Shown here: piece after piece, positions 23,601 through 34,843 of the stretch | Layout of the letters: the number at the start of each line of letters is the position of its first letter | Position numbering within the stretch: position 1 is the first letter of the stretch | NCBI RefSeq assembly: GCF_022201045.2 | Contig: NC_068556.1 | Location: forward strand, 186,001-250,000 | Direction of reading: 5' to 3' | Source: Citrus sinensis | Taxonomy: Eukaryota; Streptophyta; Magnoliopsida; Sapindales; Rutaceae | DNA: 64,000 nucleotides | The notes under the pieces: generated by a model | The model's input: only the letters and a program-made list of their open reading frames with translations | What the model was told of the DNA's origin: nothing | The model's database searches: none | Program-made: the position numbers and the translations under genes

Positions 23601-26600
23601 CTAAATGTAGAGACAATTATAATAGTGGGTTTACAAATTTAATCCCTTTTCTTTTATTACGTGCAAGAAATTTCATAGTTTCAAAATTCACTAACAAGAT
23701 TCCATTTTTTGCAAAAATTGTGACACTCTTTATGAGCCATTCCAATAATGCATTTCCAATGACTCAGATTACATTTCACATGCAAATTAATAAACATGTC
23801 AGATACAATCTCAACCATTCCAAGGGTATTAGGTCTAATATCAGTTCAAAATTTGTTTAAACAATGAGGGCTCTTAACCCTAAATTATATGTAAAATTAC
23901 AATATCATACACTCCATCCAACCCCCCCCCCCAACCATTCTGGTTAAGCTTCAGTTGCTACTGTGTAGACATTAAAAAAAAAAAAATTAAAAGAGGTAGG
24001 GACCTGAATTCCGAGTATTTTGCCATCATTCCCCAGCTCAACCAAGAAATCTCTCAGCTTCGCCTCTACATCAGAATGGATGGGTTTACTGTAGATCCAC
24101 TCTGCACTTACTGATGGTTCTTTATTAATGCCTCTAAGAAATGAAACCACATTTTAGCCAGAGATGAACCAGAAAAAGGAACCCTTAACAAGGACACAAT
24201 CAAGGTCAGTAAGGACTCACACTTGTAGAACATATTCAGCAAATGGTCTCATAATATCCAGATATACTATACGAACATTCATCGTGGACGAAAGCCCTAA
24301 ATCAAGGTTGGATATGGTAAATAAAGGGACTGTCATTTAAACCAACAAGGAAAAGAATGGAGCTCTTATCACATACCTCTTAGAAGATTAAGGACCCGTG
24401 AAAATATAACAATATCACCAGGAAATGCATCAACCTGAAAGCAAAGTTTATAACTATGCTACATATGGACAAAATAGTCGATAAACATATCAGAGAAACA
24501 TACGACAAAAAGAGAACATATGGCCCTACAGGATTGAAGCGTTTAACTTCCTTTTGGTTGAGCTTCATCTTTTCTTGAATGACCTTCAAGTTTTTTGCTC
24601 TTTGCTCAGACAAATTTTTCACAGTTTCCTGAAGAGAAGGAAATCATGAAGATGCAGGACATACTTGAGACAAAAAGACAGCCTGACAGACTGTGCAAAC
24701 TTACAAAAGCTTCATTTGCTGGTGCTGAAGTGCGGAAGAATAAAGTTGACACCTCCATAGCCTGCTCAGGTACGTCTAACCGCAGCCTAAGTCCCATTTC
24801 TGCAAATGCAGACAAAAGAGCTACATGGTCTCCCTATAACACAGAGAAAAGGTATTATTATAATCATGAAAAATAAATGGTTTAAACTGATCTTGAAACA
24901 GAGAAGAAAATGGTAAATTGGCACTTGGAATCAACATCATAATAAGCCAACTCAATCTTTACAGGAATGAGATTTACAATCTAAAGAAATTTCATTTAAT
25001 TGTTATGCAAGAAGAAAGTTAGATTATTCAAATCCAGATATCTTCCTTTGTTTTAGTTACCCTTTGCTAACAAAACATTAATGTCAATTTGAAATTGTCA
25101 CTGGAACTATGAACACCTATAACAAGCTAAAGCACATAAAGCAATGACAGTTGACCCAGATACATTTAACTGAAATACTGAAGGCTGTCAGAGAAACTAT
25201 AACATTTTTGCCATGCAGGAACTCATATGACTGTTGCATATCAGAGCACTTAACTCTCAGACACTCACACTACCAATACATTTGAGTCATCGAATAATTA
25301 TTCTAATAATCTACAATATTTGATTTATAGACTTTATCAACTTTTTTCTTTTTCTTTACCATATTCTTTCAACCAAAACAAAAAGGGGGGAAAAAAAAGA
25401 TATCATGAAAATTTAATCCAAACCTCCGCAGCTGCCAAGAACATTTTTGCTAGTGCTTGTTTCATAGAGCTTGACAGTTTCTTTGTGAGACCAAAGTCCA
25501 GCAAAATGGGACGATGAGGAGGATCCTTGCTAACGAGGAAGTTTCCTGTATTAAAATACCCAATAATGCATTTGACTAAGTAGAGAAAAAGCGATTATTA
25601 AGCAAGTGCCATATGTGTGATCAGAAAAAACCACCCCTTGGTGAAATAGTGACAATGACTTCAATTGGCAGACAATTTGCAAAACAAGGGCAAAAAATAA
25701 AAGAAAGAGGCGAGAAACAATAAAGAGAAGGCAGGTACCAGGATGAGGGTCGCCATTAAAAAATCCATCAACATATATTTGGTGGGCATATGCACGTGTA
25801 ATCTCTTCTACAACCTTTTGCTTGTTAACACCAAAAGCTTCCAGAGATTCACAGTCATTCAAACGTATCCCATCCATAAACTCCAAAATGAGGACAGTTT
25901 CACTTGACTGTCAATAAAATATAAAAAATGCGGATTACAATATGTGAAATTAGAAAGGCAAATTCTCCACTCTAAGAAAGAAAATAATTATGAAGCAGCA
26001 GCTAGATCAAAGCGAAATTAGTAATAGGAATCAAGTAAAACAAATAAAATAAGCATTCCATCTTTTCCAAATATAGGACTTTGCTAAACCTTAATATAGT
26101 GAGAATATATATAATACGCTAGATTCTGGAGAGGACTTATTTTGAAATAGAATATCATTACTATGAGTCCCTGAACATCAGAATGCAGCCTTGCCAGTAC
26201 AATATAAGAGGTGGTAAAATATCTTGCCTGAATAACTTCTGGAATCAGAACATCCACTTCATAGGCAGGCTTCTTGTTGCTGTCTTCATGTTTATTTTTG
26301 CAGCCAAGATTTGCAGACACGATTCTGGTATTTTCTACGAACAACAAAGACAAGTATCATTAACAAAAAATAAAGCATGCTGATTGCTGAACAGTGGAAA
26401 TAAATAACAACACATGTTGAGATGCAAAAATTAAAAGAGGGTTTTCAGATGAAAAGATTTGATGAGCAAAGGGTTTTTGCATGTTCACTTAAGAGACCCA
26501 ATTCCAAAAATGAAATCCAACTCAATTTGAGGATGTCAAATTTCACTTTCATGAACAACATCGATGAGAATGGCCAACCACACAATAGTCACCACCTTTA

Positions 26601-28322
26601 TGTCCACAACTTCCATAGGCCTAACATCAATGCCTCCAGTAGAGTGCTGCCACTATGATCACACCAATTCAGAAACAACACTGCTGCTAAACTTGATATT
26701 ATTGCAGTTGTCACCATCTCCTCTACCACATGAACTGGCACAACCGTTTCCAAAGGCAACAGCACACAAAAATTAGCAGCACAATACCACAACAATGTAA
26801 TTTAGTTTCAACTTCATCCATTAAGTGACCTCGATAAAAAGCAGAACCCAAATGCTATAACTGCGGCGGGCACAGCCATTCTACCACCTGATCAAGTCTG
26901 CCACTGCCATCACATACTATACTGACACCTTTGCCAACTCTTACAACCATCACTACCGCCCATCCACAAGTGAACCCAATTGCCCACCCAAACCATCCTC
27001 AAATGACAACTCAAAATAATCACAGTAAAAAAATTTAAAATAAAAATAGAAACAGATTTTCGTCTCTATTACAAAAACGTGAAATAAAAATCTCCAGAAA
27101 ATACACGTGAGAGCTGATCATACCAGCTTCACTATTGAAGTCAAGTTCTTTTGGAGCTTCTTTGCACCATTCATCTATAATGGGATTAAAGTCATACTGT
27201 GGTTCTGCCCATGCGATCCAGTCCACAATTGACTTTGCATTTTTCAAGTCCTGTAAAATTATAGCATTATCAGTAGTCACATAAAAACTACAGGTCTTAC
27301 TTTGCATCAAACATCTTCAACCAAAAGCATGTAAAACCTCCAATATGATCGTCTTGATGCCCTGATGTTGAACTTTAACAACCACCTGCCGCCCATCAAC
27401 CAGGGTTGCACGATGTACTTGTGCAATCTGCATGGTATAACATGAAATTGAATAATAATTACTAATAAGGCACTGATTTTTACCATGCCTTCTGAGAAAA
27501 ATTAAATCAAAGAGCTCATACTAGTGTAATACTACCAATTAGAGTTTGAGAATCTTACTGATGCTGTTGCCAAAGGAGTTTCGACAAAATCCATGAACAT
27601 ACCACCCATGGATTCCCCAAATTCCCTCTCTATGGTCTGAGAAACCTGTACAACAGAACTTACTACTTAGCAAGACAAAGTAATTAGATACTCATAAGAT
27701 GCAGGAAAAACATGCATGCACCCACACTTGGGAAGTGGGGAGGAAGGGGGAGAGAAAAGCACAAAAAGATTATCATGCACCCACTTCTATATTTGATGAA
27801 TAAGGTTCATTTTTCTCCTCAACCAATTATTAGAACCCAATACTAAGATGAATTGAAACACCTCTCTCTCTCTCTCTCTGTTACTTGCACACGTACTATT
27901 GGTTGACCTCCAAAGTTAATAGCCAGACAAACTATTACCTCCTGTACAGGACGAGGAGGAAGAGAGTCCTGCAACTGCTTCAGAAGAGATATGTACGGTT
28001 CAGGAAGTACATCAGCTCGTGTGGATAAGTACTGTCCAAGTTTCACCCACAAGCCTTCCAACTTTATTATCAAATTGAGAACACGCTTGGCATTGCGCTC
28101 ATGAGCCCTCTGCCATAGAGCAGAAATCTTAGACTTTTTTATCCATTTCTCCCTTTGCTGAACAGCCTGTAGTAAAAATAGGAACGGAAATGAGATTGCC
28201 ATTCATTTGAAGTCAAGACAATAAGCAATAATCAAGAAACTTAATACCTTATAGTCGAGGTAAATTAATATAGCCATTGAGAATACACTCATGCGTCTTC
28301 GGTAAATGTTTCCCCATCCCAT
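20606..28322 (-). CDS. ABC1/UbiB atypical kinase fused to a serine beta-lactamase-like domain
   Basis: Eighteen coding exons on the minus strand give 977 aa: 28322-28248, 28166-27939, 27645-27559, 27427-27338, 27250-27124, 26334-26228, 25907-25739, 25545-25424, 24833-24705, 24628-24530, 24434-24377, 24296-24221, 24133-24004, 23523-23366, 22853-22781, 22674-22480, 22123-22030 and 21522-20606. Every phase matches. Kinase motifs present: KLGQ (67-70), Ala-rich ASIAQVH (about 129-135), Lys148 in VVVKVQ, NGDPHPGN (289-296) and DFG (311-313). The second half carries S-V-T-K (535-538), the nucleophile motif of class C beta-lactamase-like hydrolases, and H-S-G near 907. Arabidopsis has one such fusion (At5g24810, from memory). 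ABC1 proteins act in quinone and lipid metabolism in plastids or mitochondria; the substrate of the second domain is unknown. Residues ~790-870 are a Lys/Ser/Asn-rich linker. The start gives a short Arg-rich N-terminus with hydrophobic segment. Confidence 0.93.
26226..26227 (-). other. Apparent GC donor of a GC-AG intron (ABC1 gene, intron 6)
   Basis: Exon 6 must end CAG (…PEVIQ) to join exon 7 (SSETVLIL) in phase. The bases that follow on the minus strand are GCAAGA, not GT. This matches the GC-AG class, whose donors usually keep a strong AG before and AAG after. The acceptor at 25908-25909 is a normal AG. Confidence 0.8.
26430..27030. other. Large intron 5 of the ABC1 gene with GC-richer filler
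   Basis: Intron 5 (26335-27123) contains a stretch around 26560-27000 with more C and A than the surrounding introns and several cca-rich runs. This could be an old insertion, but I found no terminal repeats or coding motif. Confidence 0.3.
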
Positions 28323-29150
28323 CGGAAGTGGCTATGTGTAGATATTGAATACAAGAATAACTAGGTATACCAACCTCTGCTGAAAGAAAAAGCAAACACA
28401 TGGAAAAATGAGTATCTAGCACTGCAATAGCAAATTAAATAATTCGTTTTACACATTATTCACTTGAGAGCTGGAGTTTCACATCACAGAGACAATAAGT
28501 TCATTTTGTTTTTAGGGGGTTAAAAAAAAAAACCCACGATCGCAATTGTCTTCTTAAAGTCAATTCAATAAATTCATTCAAGTATGCTTGTTTGTACCCA
28601 GTACACACCTGTCTATATTTTTTATTTTATATCACAACGAAACTCAGGAGATAGCAAATCAATTGATTGATTATATCCCAGAAGCCAATACAGCTGGAGA
28701 TAATTGAATAAATTGAAGGAAAAAAATAAAATTTACACAAACAGAGCTCGAGAACTTCCCAGCAGGATATAATCCACCCGCTCGAAAACTGAAATGATCG
28801 AGAAAGGAGGAGGAGAAGAAATGAAAAGACGCAATTAACAATTAATTGAATAAATAATGCCTCTACCTGTTAAGGCATTCATCATTTTAAATACGTATTA
28901 TTAACGAGTTAAATTTATAAAATAATGCAATAATAATAATAATAGTCTGTTTAAGATGTTATTTTATTATTAGTATTATTATCGTTAATATTAATTAATG
29001 GAGAACACGTACCAACGAAACGAGTACAAGAGAGATGAAAGAGAGGGAGCAAAGCACTAACAATTAAAGCTGTTACAGAGCAGGACGACGGCTGAAAATT
29101 GATATTATCGCATTTTGGTTTGTTTCATTCAAAGCTCGGCTCTCTCTTCT
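28323..29150 (-). promoter_or_regulatory. 5' leader, probable leader intron and promoter of the ABC1/beta-lactamase gene
   Basis: On the minus strand a good acceptor (tttttctttcag) ends near 28376, about 55 bp before the ATG at 28322, so the leader is probably spliced. Candidate donors upstream are acag/gtagag near 28868 and ttg/gtacgtg near 29012; the sequence does not decide between them. The CT/GA-rich block at about 29040-29160 may be the transcription start region. Confidence 0.45.
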
Positions 29151-29281
29151 CTTCTCTGTCTGTATTCGATTTGTTGAGGTTTATTAAACGCGTCGGTCGC
29201 CGCACCTTCCCGTTCACTCACAATTTCTCTTTCTTTTAAATTTTAATTTTCTTTTAAATTTTAATTAAATAAAACACATAT

Positions 29282-29518
29282 TTGTCAAATAGCACGTCAT
29301 CAGTTCAGAGGACGCGTGTCATGTTACTAATTCGTCTCTTATTCAAAGAGAAGAGAAACGAACACCAGATTAGAATTATGGGGAAGAAGATTGTTAGGCT
29401 GTTAGCAGCAGCGTGGAATCATCTGAACGAATTTGGTTCTCGTGGTCCCATGCCAGCCTCCCGTGGTTCTTATAGAATTTTCTCAGGTGCTTTGTTTTAT
29501 GCAGAATTTTGTGCATAA
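29282..29518 (+). other. Short open frame of unknown status, divergent from the ABC1 gene
   Basis: A 78-codon frame on + begins about 130 bp from the presumed ABC1 promoter. An internal ATG at about 29379 would give a 46-aa basic peptide starting MGKKIVRLLAAAWNH and ending in ALFYAEFCA. I do not recognise it and see no intron or domain. It may be chance, or a small gene sharing a bidirectional promoter. Confidence 0.2.
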
Positions 29519-29771
29519 ATATTTGTGGTATTGAATTCACTTTATAACATTGTGGCTGCAATGTGATACGGTCATTGTTTATTATTATTTTATTAAAATA
29601 TTTTTTTTTATCTTCCTTAATTAATAACGATGTATTATATAATTCAAATTCAATTCAAATTTAATACATATGTTTATGGATCGAATGCGGATTTGACTCA
29701 ATTCATATCTAATTCACCATTTTACAGATTGGTTTATAAGCTAAATTTTTTTTAATCATATCATATCCAGG

Positions 29772-29927
29772 AACTAAATAAATAAAAAATAATATAAAAA
29801 TGATTTTATTCCCGATTAAATTTAACTAAATAAATAAAAAATAATATAAAAATGATTTTATTCCCGATTAAATTTAACTAAATAAATAAAAAATAATATA
29901 AAAATGATTTTATTCCCGATTAAATTT
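29772..29927. repeat. Three perfect copies of a 52-bp tandem repeat
   Basis: Copies lie at 29772-29823, 29824-29875 and 29876-29927, each beginning aactaaataaataaaaaata and containing gattttattcccgattaaa. Copies look identical, implying recent amplification. The setting is very AT-rich and non-coding. Confidence 0.93.
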
Positions 29928-31225
29928 AAAATTAAGTAAGATTTAAATAAATTAATTATTTAAATAAAATTAGAAAATACATTTAAATTTTTAAAATATA
30001 ACACATCAAAAAAAGGAAAAAAATCTCATTTGTTTAGATCAGTACATGAAAATTAATTACTTGGGAAGTTATATTTTTTATTTAATTATTTTTATTTTAT
30101 ATTATTATCAGATGAGACATAATATGGTGTTAATATAATTATATTTTAACATATTTATTTATTAATAAGTATAATGTCATATTTATAAGTTTAATTTTTT
30201 TTAATTAAATAAATATTATATTATTTTATTTTTTTGTGAATTCCCGAATTTTTATGGATTCAAAGAAGTAAATTTTTATCCAATCCAACAACTGTGGATT
30301 TTTAAATTTTAAATTCAATCCAATCCAACCCATTAATTTATGAATCAAATTTATGTGGATTAGACATATCGGATTAAATTTTGAACACTACTAAACTCAA
30401 ATACCTGATCATGATAAAGTTTATGAGATTTTATTATTTCTATATCCACAAAGAAGATAATAATGTTGTAGAAACTTTAACAAATATTGATATGACTTTT
30501 TTTTTATTTGACATGACGAGATTTTCCTCCATTAGAAATTAAGAAATCTCTGTTCGATTATTGTTGGGAATACTCAAGTATGAATTTTTAAATTACTTAT
30601 TATTGAATGGACTTTTTATAAGATTTTTTATTTGTCTTTATTATTACTAAATGAACTGTATACCTCTTTTTCATTTAATATAGTGTGTCTCTTCTGACCG
30701 TGAGGCTCATTTTGAAGAGGGAAAAAGAAAATAGCGTGGAATCGGAGCAAGGGGATTTGACCGTTGACTTGCACAGGATTGGATGGAGGAAAGCAATCTC
30801 AGCCGTTAAGTTGTTTGGAGGGCGTGGTTCGAAGCTAGCCGCACGCCATCATATTTTCTTTTCATACTAATTCTTCTCCACGCACCCATTGAAAAGTATG
30901 TTGTATTGACTATTGAGGAGAGAAAAGCCGCTCTCTTCATTTTTCCTTTTTTTTTCTTTTAGATTGTTTTTTCAAAGAATAATAAAAAAGGGAAAAAAAA
31001 GAATGAATTTAATTTGATCAGTGGACCGACCATGCTGCTTCGGCGAGGGTTCTTTCCTGCTTGTTTAAGTAAATATACTACATGATACATCTACATAAAA
31101 AGGCACAAAGTCGATGTTGTTGTCGTTGGTGTTTCTAATATGAGAATCAAAAGTAAAGCTCCAATTCATTCAATAGAAAAATATATTAAACAAAATTAAA
31201 AAAAAAAAGAGGGGGGGAATTAAGG
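29928..31225. other. AT-rich intergenic DNA, nothing recognised
   Basis: The 30240-30390 part has repeated variants of atccaatccaac and ggattaaatt, as seen in some non-autonomous DNA elements, but ends were not found. A 61-codon frame at 30685-30870 has no recognisable motif. Confidence 0.4.
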
Positions 31226-31230
31226 AGCCT

Positions 31231-31342
31231 CTATGTTACATTGAATGTACCATACACAACTAACAAGAACCACATAAATTGTGGAACCCACATAATTGTG
31301 TGGTTCTTATTAGTTATATATGGTACATTCAATGTAACATAG
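31231..31342. repeat. Near-perfect palindrome, about 45-bp arms
   Basis: ctatgttacattgaatgtac at 31231 is answered by gtacattcaatgtaacatag ending at 31342. The arms continue inward through aactaacaagaaccaca and tgtggttcttattagtta. The loop is about 20 bp. It could be a small MITE or a transcribed hairpin; no target duplication was seen and no known miRNA matches. Confidence 0.85.
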
Positions 31343-32539
31343 CAAAATCCGAAGAATTAAAGAGAAGAATGTAAACAGAGCTTCGGTTAAGAAGTGGACT
31401 TTTTAGTCACTAGTCCTAGAAATCGAATTTGTGGGGGAATGTGCTCCCAAAGCCTAGAAAGGATCCGGAAGTCGAAATCCCGTAATATAAGCTTGGTCGG
31501 GCTATTAGCTTTACCAAATGAAAGTTGCCTGGTGCATTTTGTTTTTTTTTTCCACATATGATCACATTGATTTAGAAAAATTAACAGGGGTTAATTTATT
31601 TTTGTCATGCAAATTAAGTCCTGTCCACTATTAGGCTTGAAAATATTGGTGTAAAACTATAAATAAATAACGCATGTCATGTCCACCTCACTTTGTCAAG
31701 GTTAATTTTGACTTTGTCTATCTGCAAGGAGGCTAATTATATAATATCAAACAACTAATATATAAATATATATATATATATTTTTTTTTTCTCTAGTGTG
31801 GGTCTCTTTTTTTTTTAATACGGGTAAATTATTAAATCATGTGAATTAATAAAGTTAATTTTTAATTCACTATTAAATCATGTGGATTAATCTGAGTCAT
31901 TTTAATTAACTATTAAACAGCATCCACACGAAAAAAAATCAGAACGTCCGCACATAAAAATAATTATATATACACACACACAAACATATACGTTCCATAC
32001 CTTAGTTAAAGTCAGGATCCTATTTTAGACCATTGGATTCAAATCTAATGACTATTGGCTTTTAAAAAAAAAAAAATCTGCACAAGGTAGGACTTAGTAT
32101 GTGTAGATTTTAAGAGGAGAATATTTTTGGTGTTTCGATAGATAGATTGAATAAATAAAAACATTAATTTTTCAATTTTGTAAATATATATCAATCAATT
32201 AAGAAAATGAGTGTTTAGAATCAGAACTGACATGGGCGATACACGTAGGGGAGCATCCAACGAACAAGATGGTTGTTGGAAGAAATTAATTAAATTAAAA
32301 AGCCCTGTTTTCATATCTGGCGTACGGTGTCTAAGATTTTATTAAATTAGCTGAAAAATGCCAGTGGATGTGGGCTATGAAAAATGAGATTCATTCGTTG
32401 AAAGAAAATCGTAAAAATCGAGGTTTGCTTGCAGCAGCAACTTCGCGTGTGATTTCACTTTTGATAAGATTGAACGAAATTATTTGCTAGTAAAGTCCAG
32501 GTCTAGCCAGCCAGCCAGCCAGCTTCTCTCATTAATTTT
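31343..32539. other. Intergenic DNA left of the P450 remnants
   Basis: AT microsatellites occur near 31760-31790 and a (cagc)n run at about 32505-32522. No coding feature was identified. Confidence 0.45.
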
Positions 32540-34005
32540 TTGAGGACTTTCCACGCACTGCCGGCTTGCTTTTTGTTGGTGGAAACTTTGCATTAGCTTG
32601 CTTATCGATTAATTGTTGTTCAACATTTGAAGATCCTGAAAACTAGAGAAATCATTTGGCAGCGTAGTCGCTGGGTTCATTTCAATTAATTCGCCGCTTC
32701 CAGGGACAAGATTCCGAGCGTCAAACAAGAGCGGTACCAAGTTAGTTTAAAGCTTAATTTGATTGAGCAGGGATGAATAATATCGATTAATTGTACATCT
32801 GCAAGTAGAAGATATTTTAATAATCTCGATAATAACTCGCTTGGTGCTTACGAAACTTCCATGGTTGCAATTATCAAATATCTTCCTAATCTTGCTGAGA
32901 TTAATTCCTCAAGTCTATATCAAAGACAAGCCCTGTATATCCAATGCAAATGCTAATGAATGATTTTTTTTTTTTAGTTCTTATTCTTACTATTTTCTGA
33001 AAGTTTGAAAGATTTCATTTATCTCATAACCCCTTCTTCTTCTTCTTCTTTTTTGGTGAAATTATTAGTCATTTTTTAACTCCGAAGGCAATTTGATCTT
33101 CTTATACATGTATGATTGTTTAAAGATTAATGGGCTTGGCTTTTTAACATAACTTTGAAGCAGAAAAGTTGTCTGTTGATGAAATATTATTACCGTACGT
33201 TAAGGGATTCTGTGGATTTGTGTGTATCCAATTATGCCTGATGATCATGATTGAAATGTACGTACGGCTTCAATAAAGAAACTGCATACTGATGGTGTTC
33301 TTACGTTAAATTATTTTGTGAATTTCCTATATATGTGCACATATATGTGACGAGAAAAAGAGCAAATGTGATAGCAAATTAGAAAGGACCAAATGAGCTT
33401 AGCTTTTAGATTATGTACTTGATATAATTAAAGAAGATGAGTTACTCATGGAATGTGGCATGCCTGTGAAGTGCTAAGACTGCATATTACATCAGCTTCC
33501 GGAGGTTTCAGAAAGGCCATTTCCAAAATTCCTAATTCCCAAAGGATGGAAGGTAATAGAATAGTGCTGAATTTAAATAATAGCGGATGCGTATCAGTGA
33601 CGATTGTCAGTTCCATTTTGAAATTTTAAAGTGCCAGAAAGTCTGAGAAAATACATAAACCGTACGGTTTATATATTTTAAGTTTTAAGCCTCTTAAATT
33701 CCACAGTTTTAAAACTTTTATGTACTTTTCCCGCACTTTAAAATTTTAAAGCAAAAAGATACTACACACACATAAAACTAAGTCCAAAATACTTTCCAGT
33801 TGAACTCTGAAGAGCTTGATCCATCAAGATTTAATTTGAAGCAAAAGATGTTGTTCCATTGTTCATATATGTGTGTGTGTGTATTATATATGTTCCATTT
33901 GGATATTTTATGGAAAAGAGTTTGCTCAACTACGTACAATTACTTGTATTCATACATAATTGGGTCAAGAAATTCAGCTGGGTGAAGGACTTTGTTCAAG
34001 AATAA
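32540..34005 (+). pseudogene. CYP716-like cytochrome P450 remnant A
   Basis: Scattered, frame-shifted pieces follow P450 order. A piece like FALACLSI lies near 32588. FISINSPLPGTRFRAS (compare the PLPGTPFHRA type) is near 32675-32725. The I-helix segment SLGAYETSMVAIIKYLPNL is near 32838-32895. GGFRKAIS, then PKGWK, lies near 33500-33550. DPSRF is near 33820. A C-terminal FAQLRT... WVKKFSWVKDFVQE ends at a TAA (34003-34005). The cysteine loop is missing: VPFG runs straight into a deleted stretch and then KEFAQ, so the haem ligand is gone. The N-terminal third is not recognisable. Intact relatives oxidise triterpenes such as beta-amyrin in the ER. It lies in tandem with two further remnants on the same strand. 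Confidence 0.72.
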
Positions 34006-34843
34006 AAGGTTGTTTATCTTGTAAGTCGTAAGACCTTTTTCTATTTTTGATGATGTGGAAAGTTATTTTAAGATTTTAGAAATTTGTTATTTTAGGTATT
34101 TTAATATTTTTTATATTTAATAATCGTGTTAAAATATTTTGATTTCATTAGTAGTAAGTTATAGGACTTACGATTATTAAATGAATCGTGTTTGGGCTGA
34201 CCTAAATTTAACACGACAAACAACTAACACGACACAAATATAAAATATGATTCGATAACTCGTTTTGCCATTCGAATGATAGGTTTAGATGCTTTACAAC
34301 GGCACTCGGATTAGCTATCTACGCTTCTATGCGCCGTGATTTGTGAGATAAAAAGATTTATGATTATTGTCAATCAAACTTCCCAAAAGCAAGTGACGTA
34401 AATTAATTAGAGTAAATAAACAGGTGCGCGCGCCCTAGAAATCTGGAGGGGACAGATAATCACAAGCGTTTGCATATTGGGTAATTTGGGCAAAAGTTTA
34501 GATTACCCCAGACACTGCTACGATTGATTGTGATTGATGAAAAAGATCGATGTGAATGATTTTATATTACCTACCTATCGTAATTGGTTTATTGAAACAA
34601 TAACACGTAATACGGGGTAAACTAACAAAAGCAATATTAAAATCACTTAAATTGTGAATAATGATGAAAGTAACTTCTTTAAAATTAATAAATTATTTGA
34701 TCATTTATATATATGTGTGTGTGTGTAAATAAATTGGCTATTTGCAACTTACAGTTAGCTTTTTCTCTTATTTGCCTATACATTTTCCCTCTAACACAAG
34801 CCTCGCGCCCTTCTGCAATTCAATCAACAAATTAAACGTATAG
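34006..34843. other. Spacer between P450 remnants A and B
   Basis: No gene is seen. The part near 34190-34260 (variants of aacacgac) resembles filler found in plant non-autonomous elements, without recognisable ends. Confidence 0.35.

Noticed and set aside
24595..24876. Plus-strand frame of 93 codons inside the ABC1 gene
   Set aside because: Antisense shadow of exons 9 and 10, which encode phase-matched kinase-domain sequence on the minus strand.
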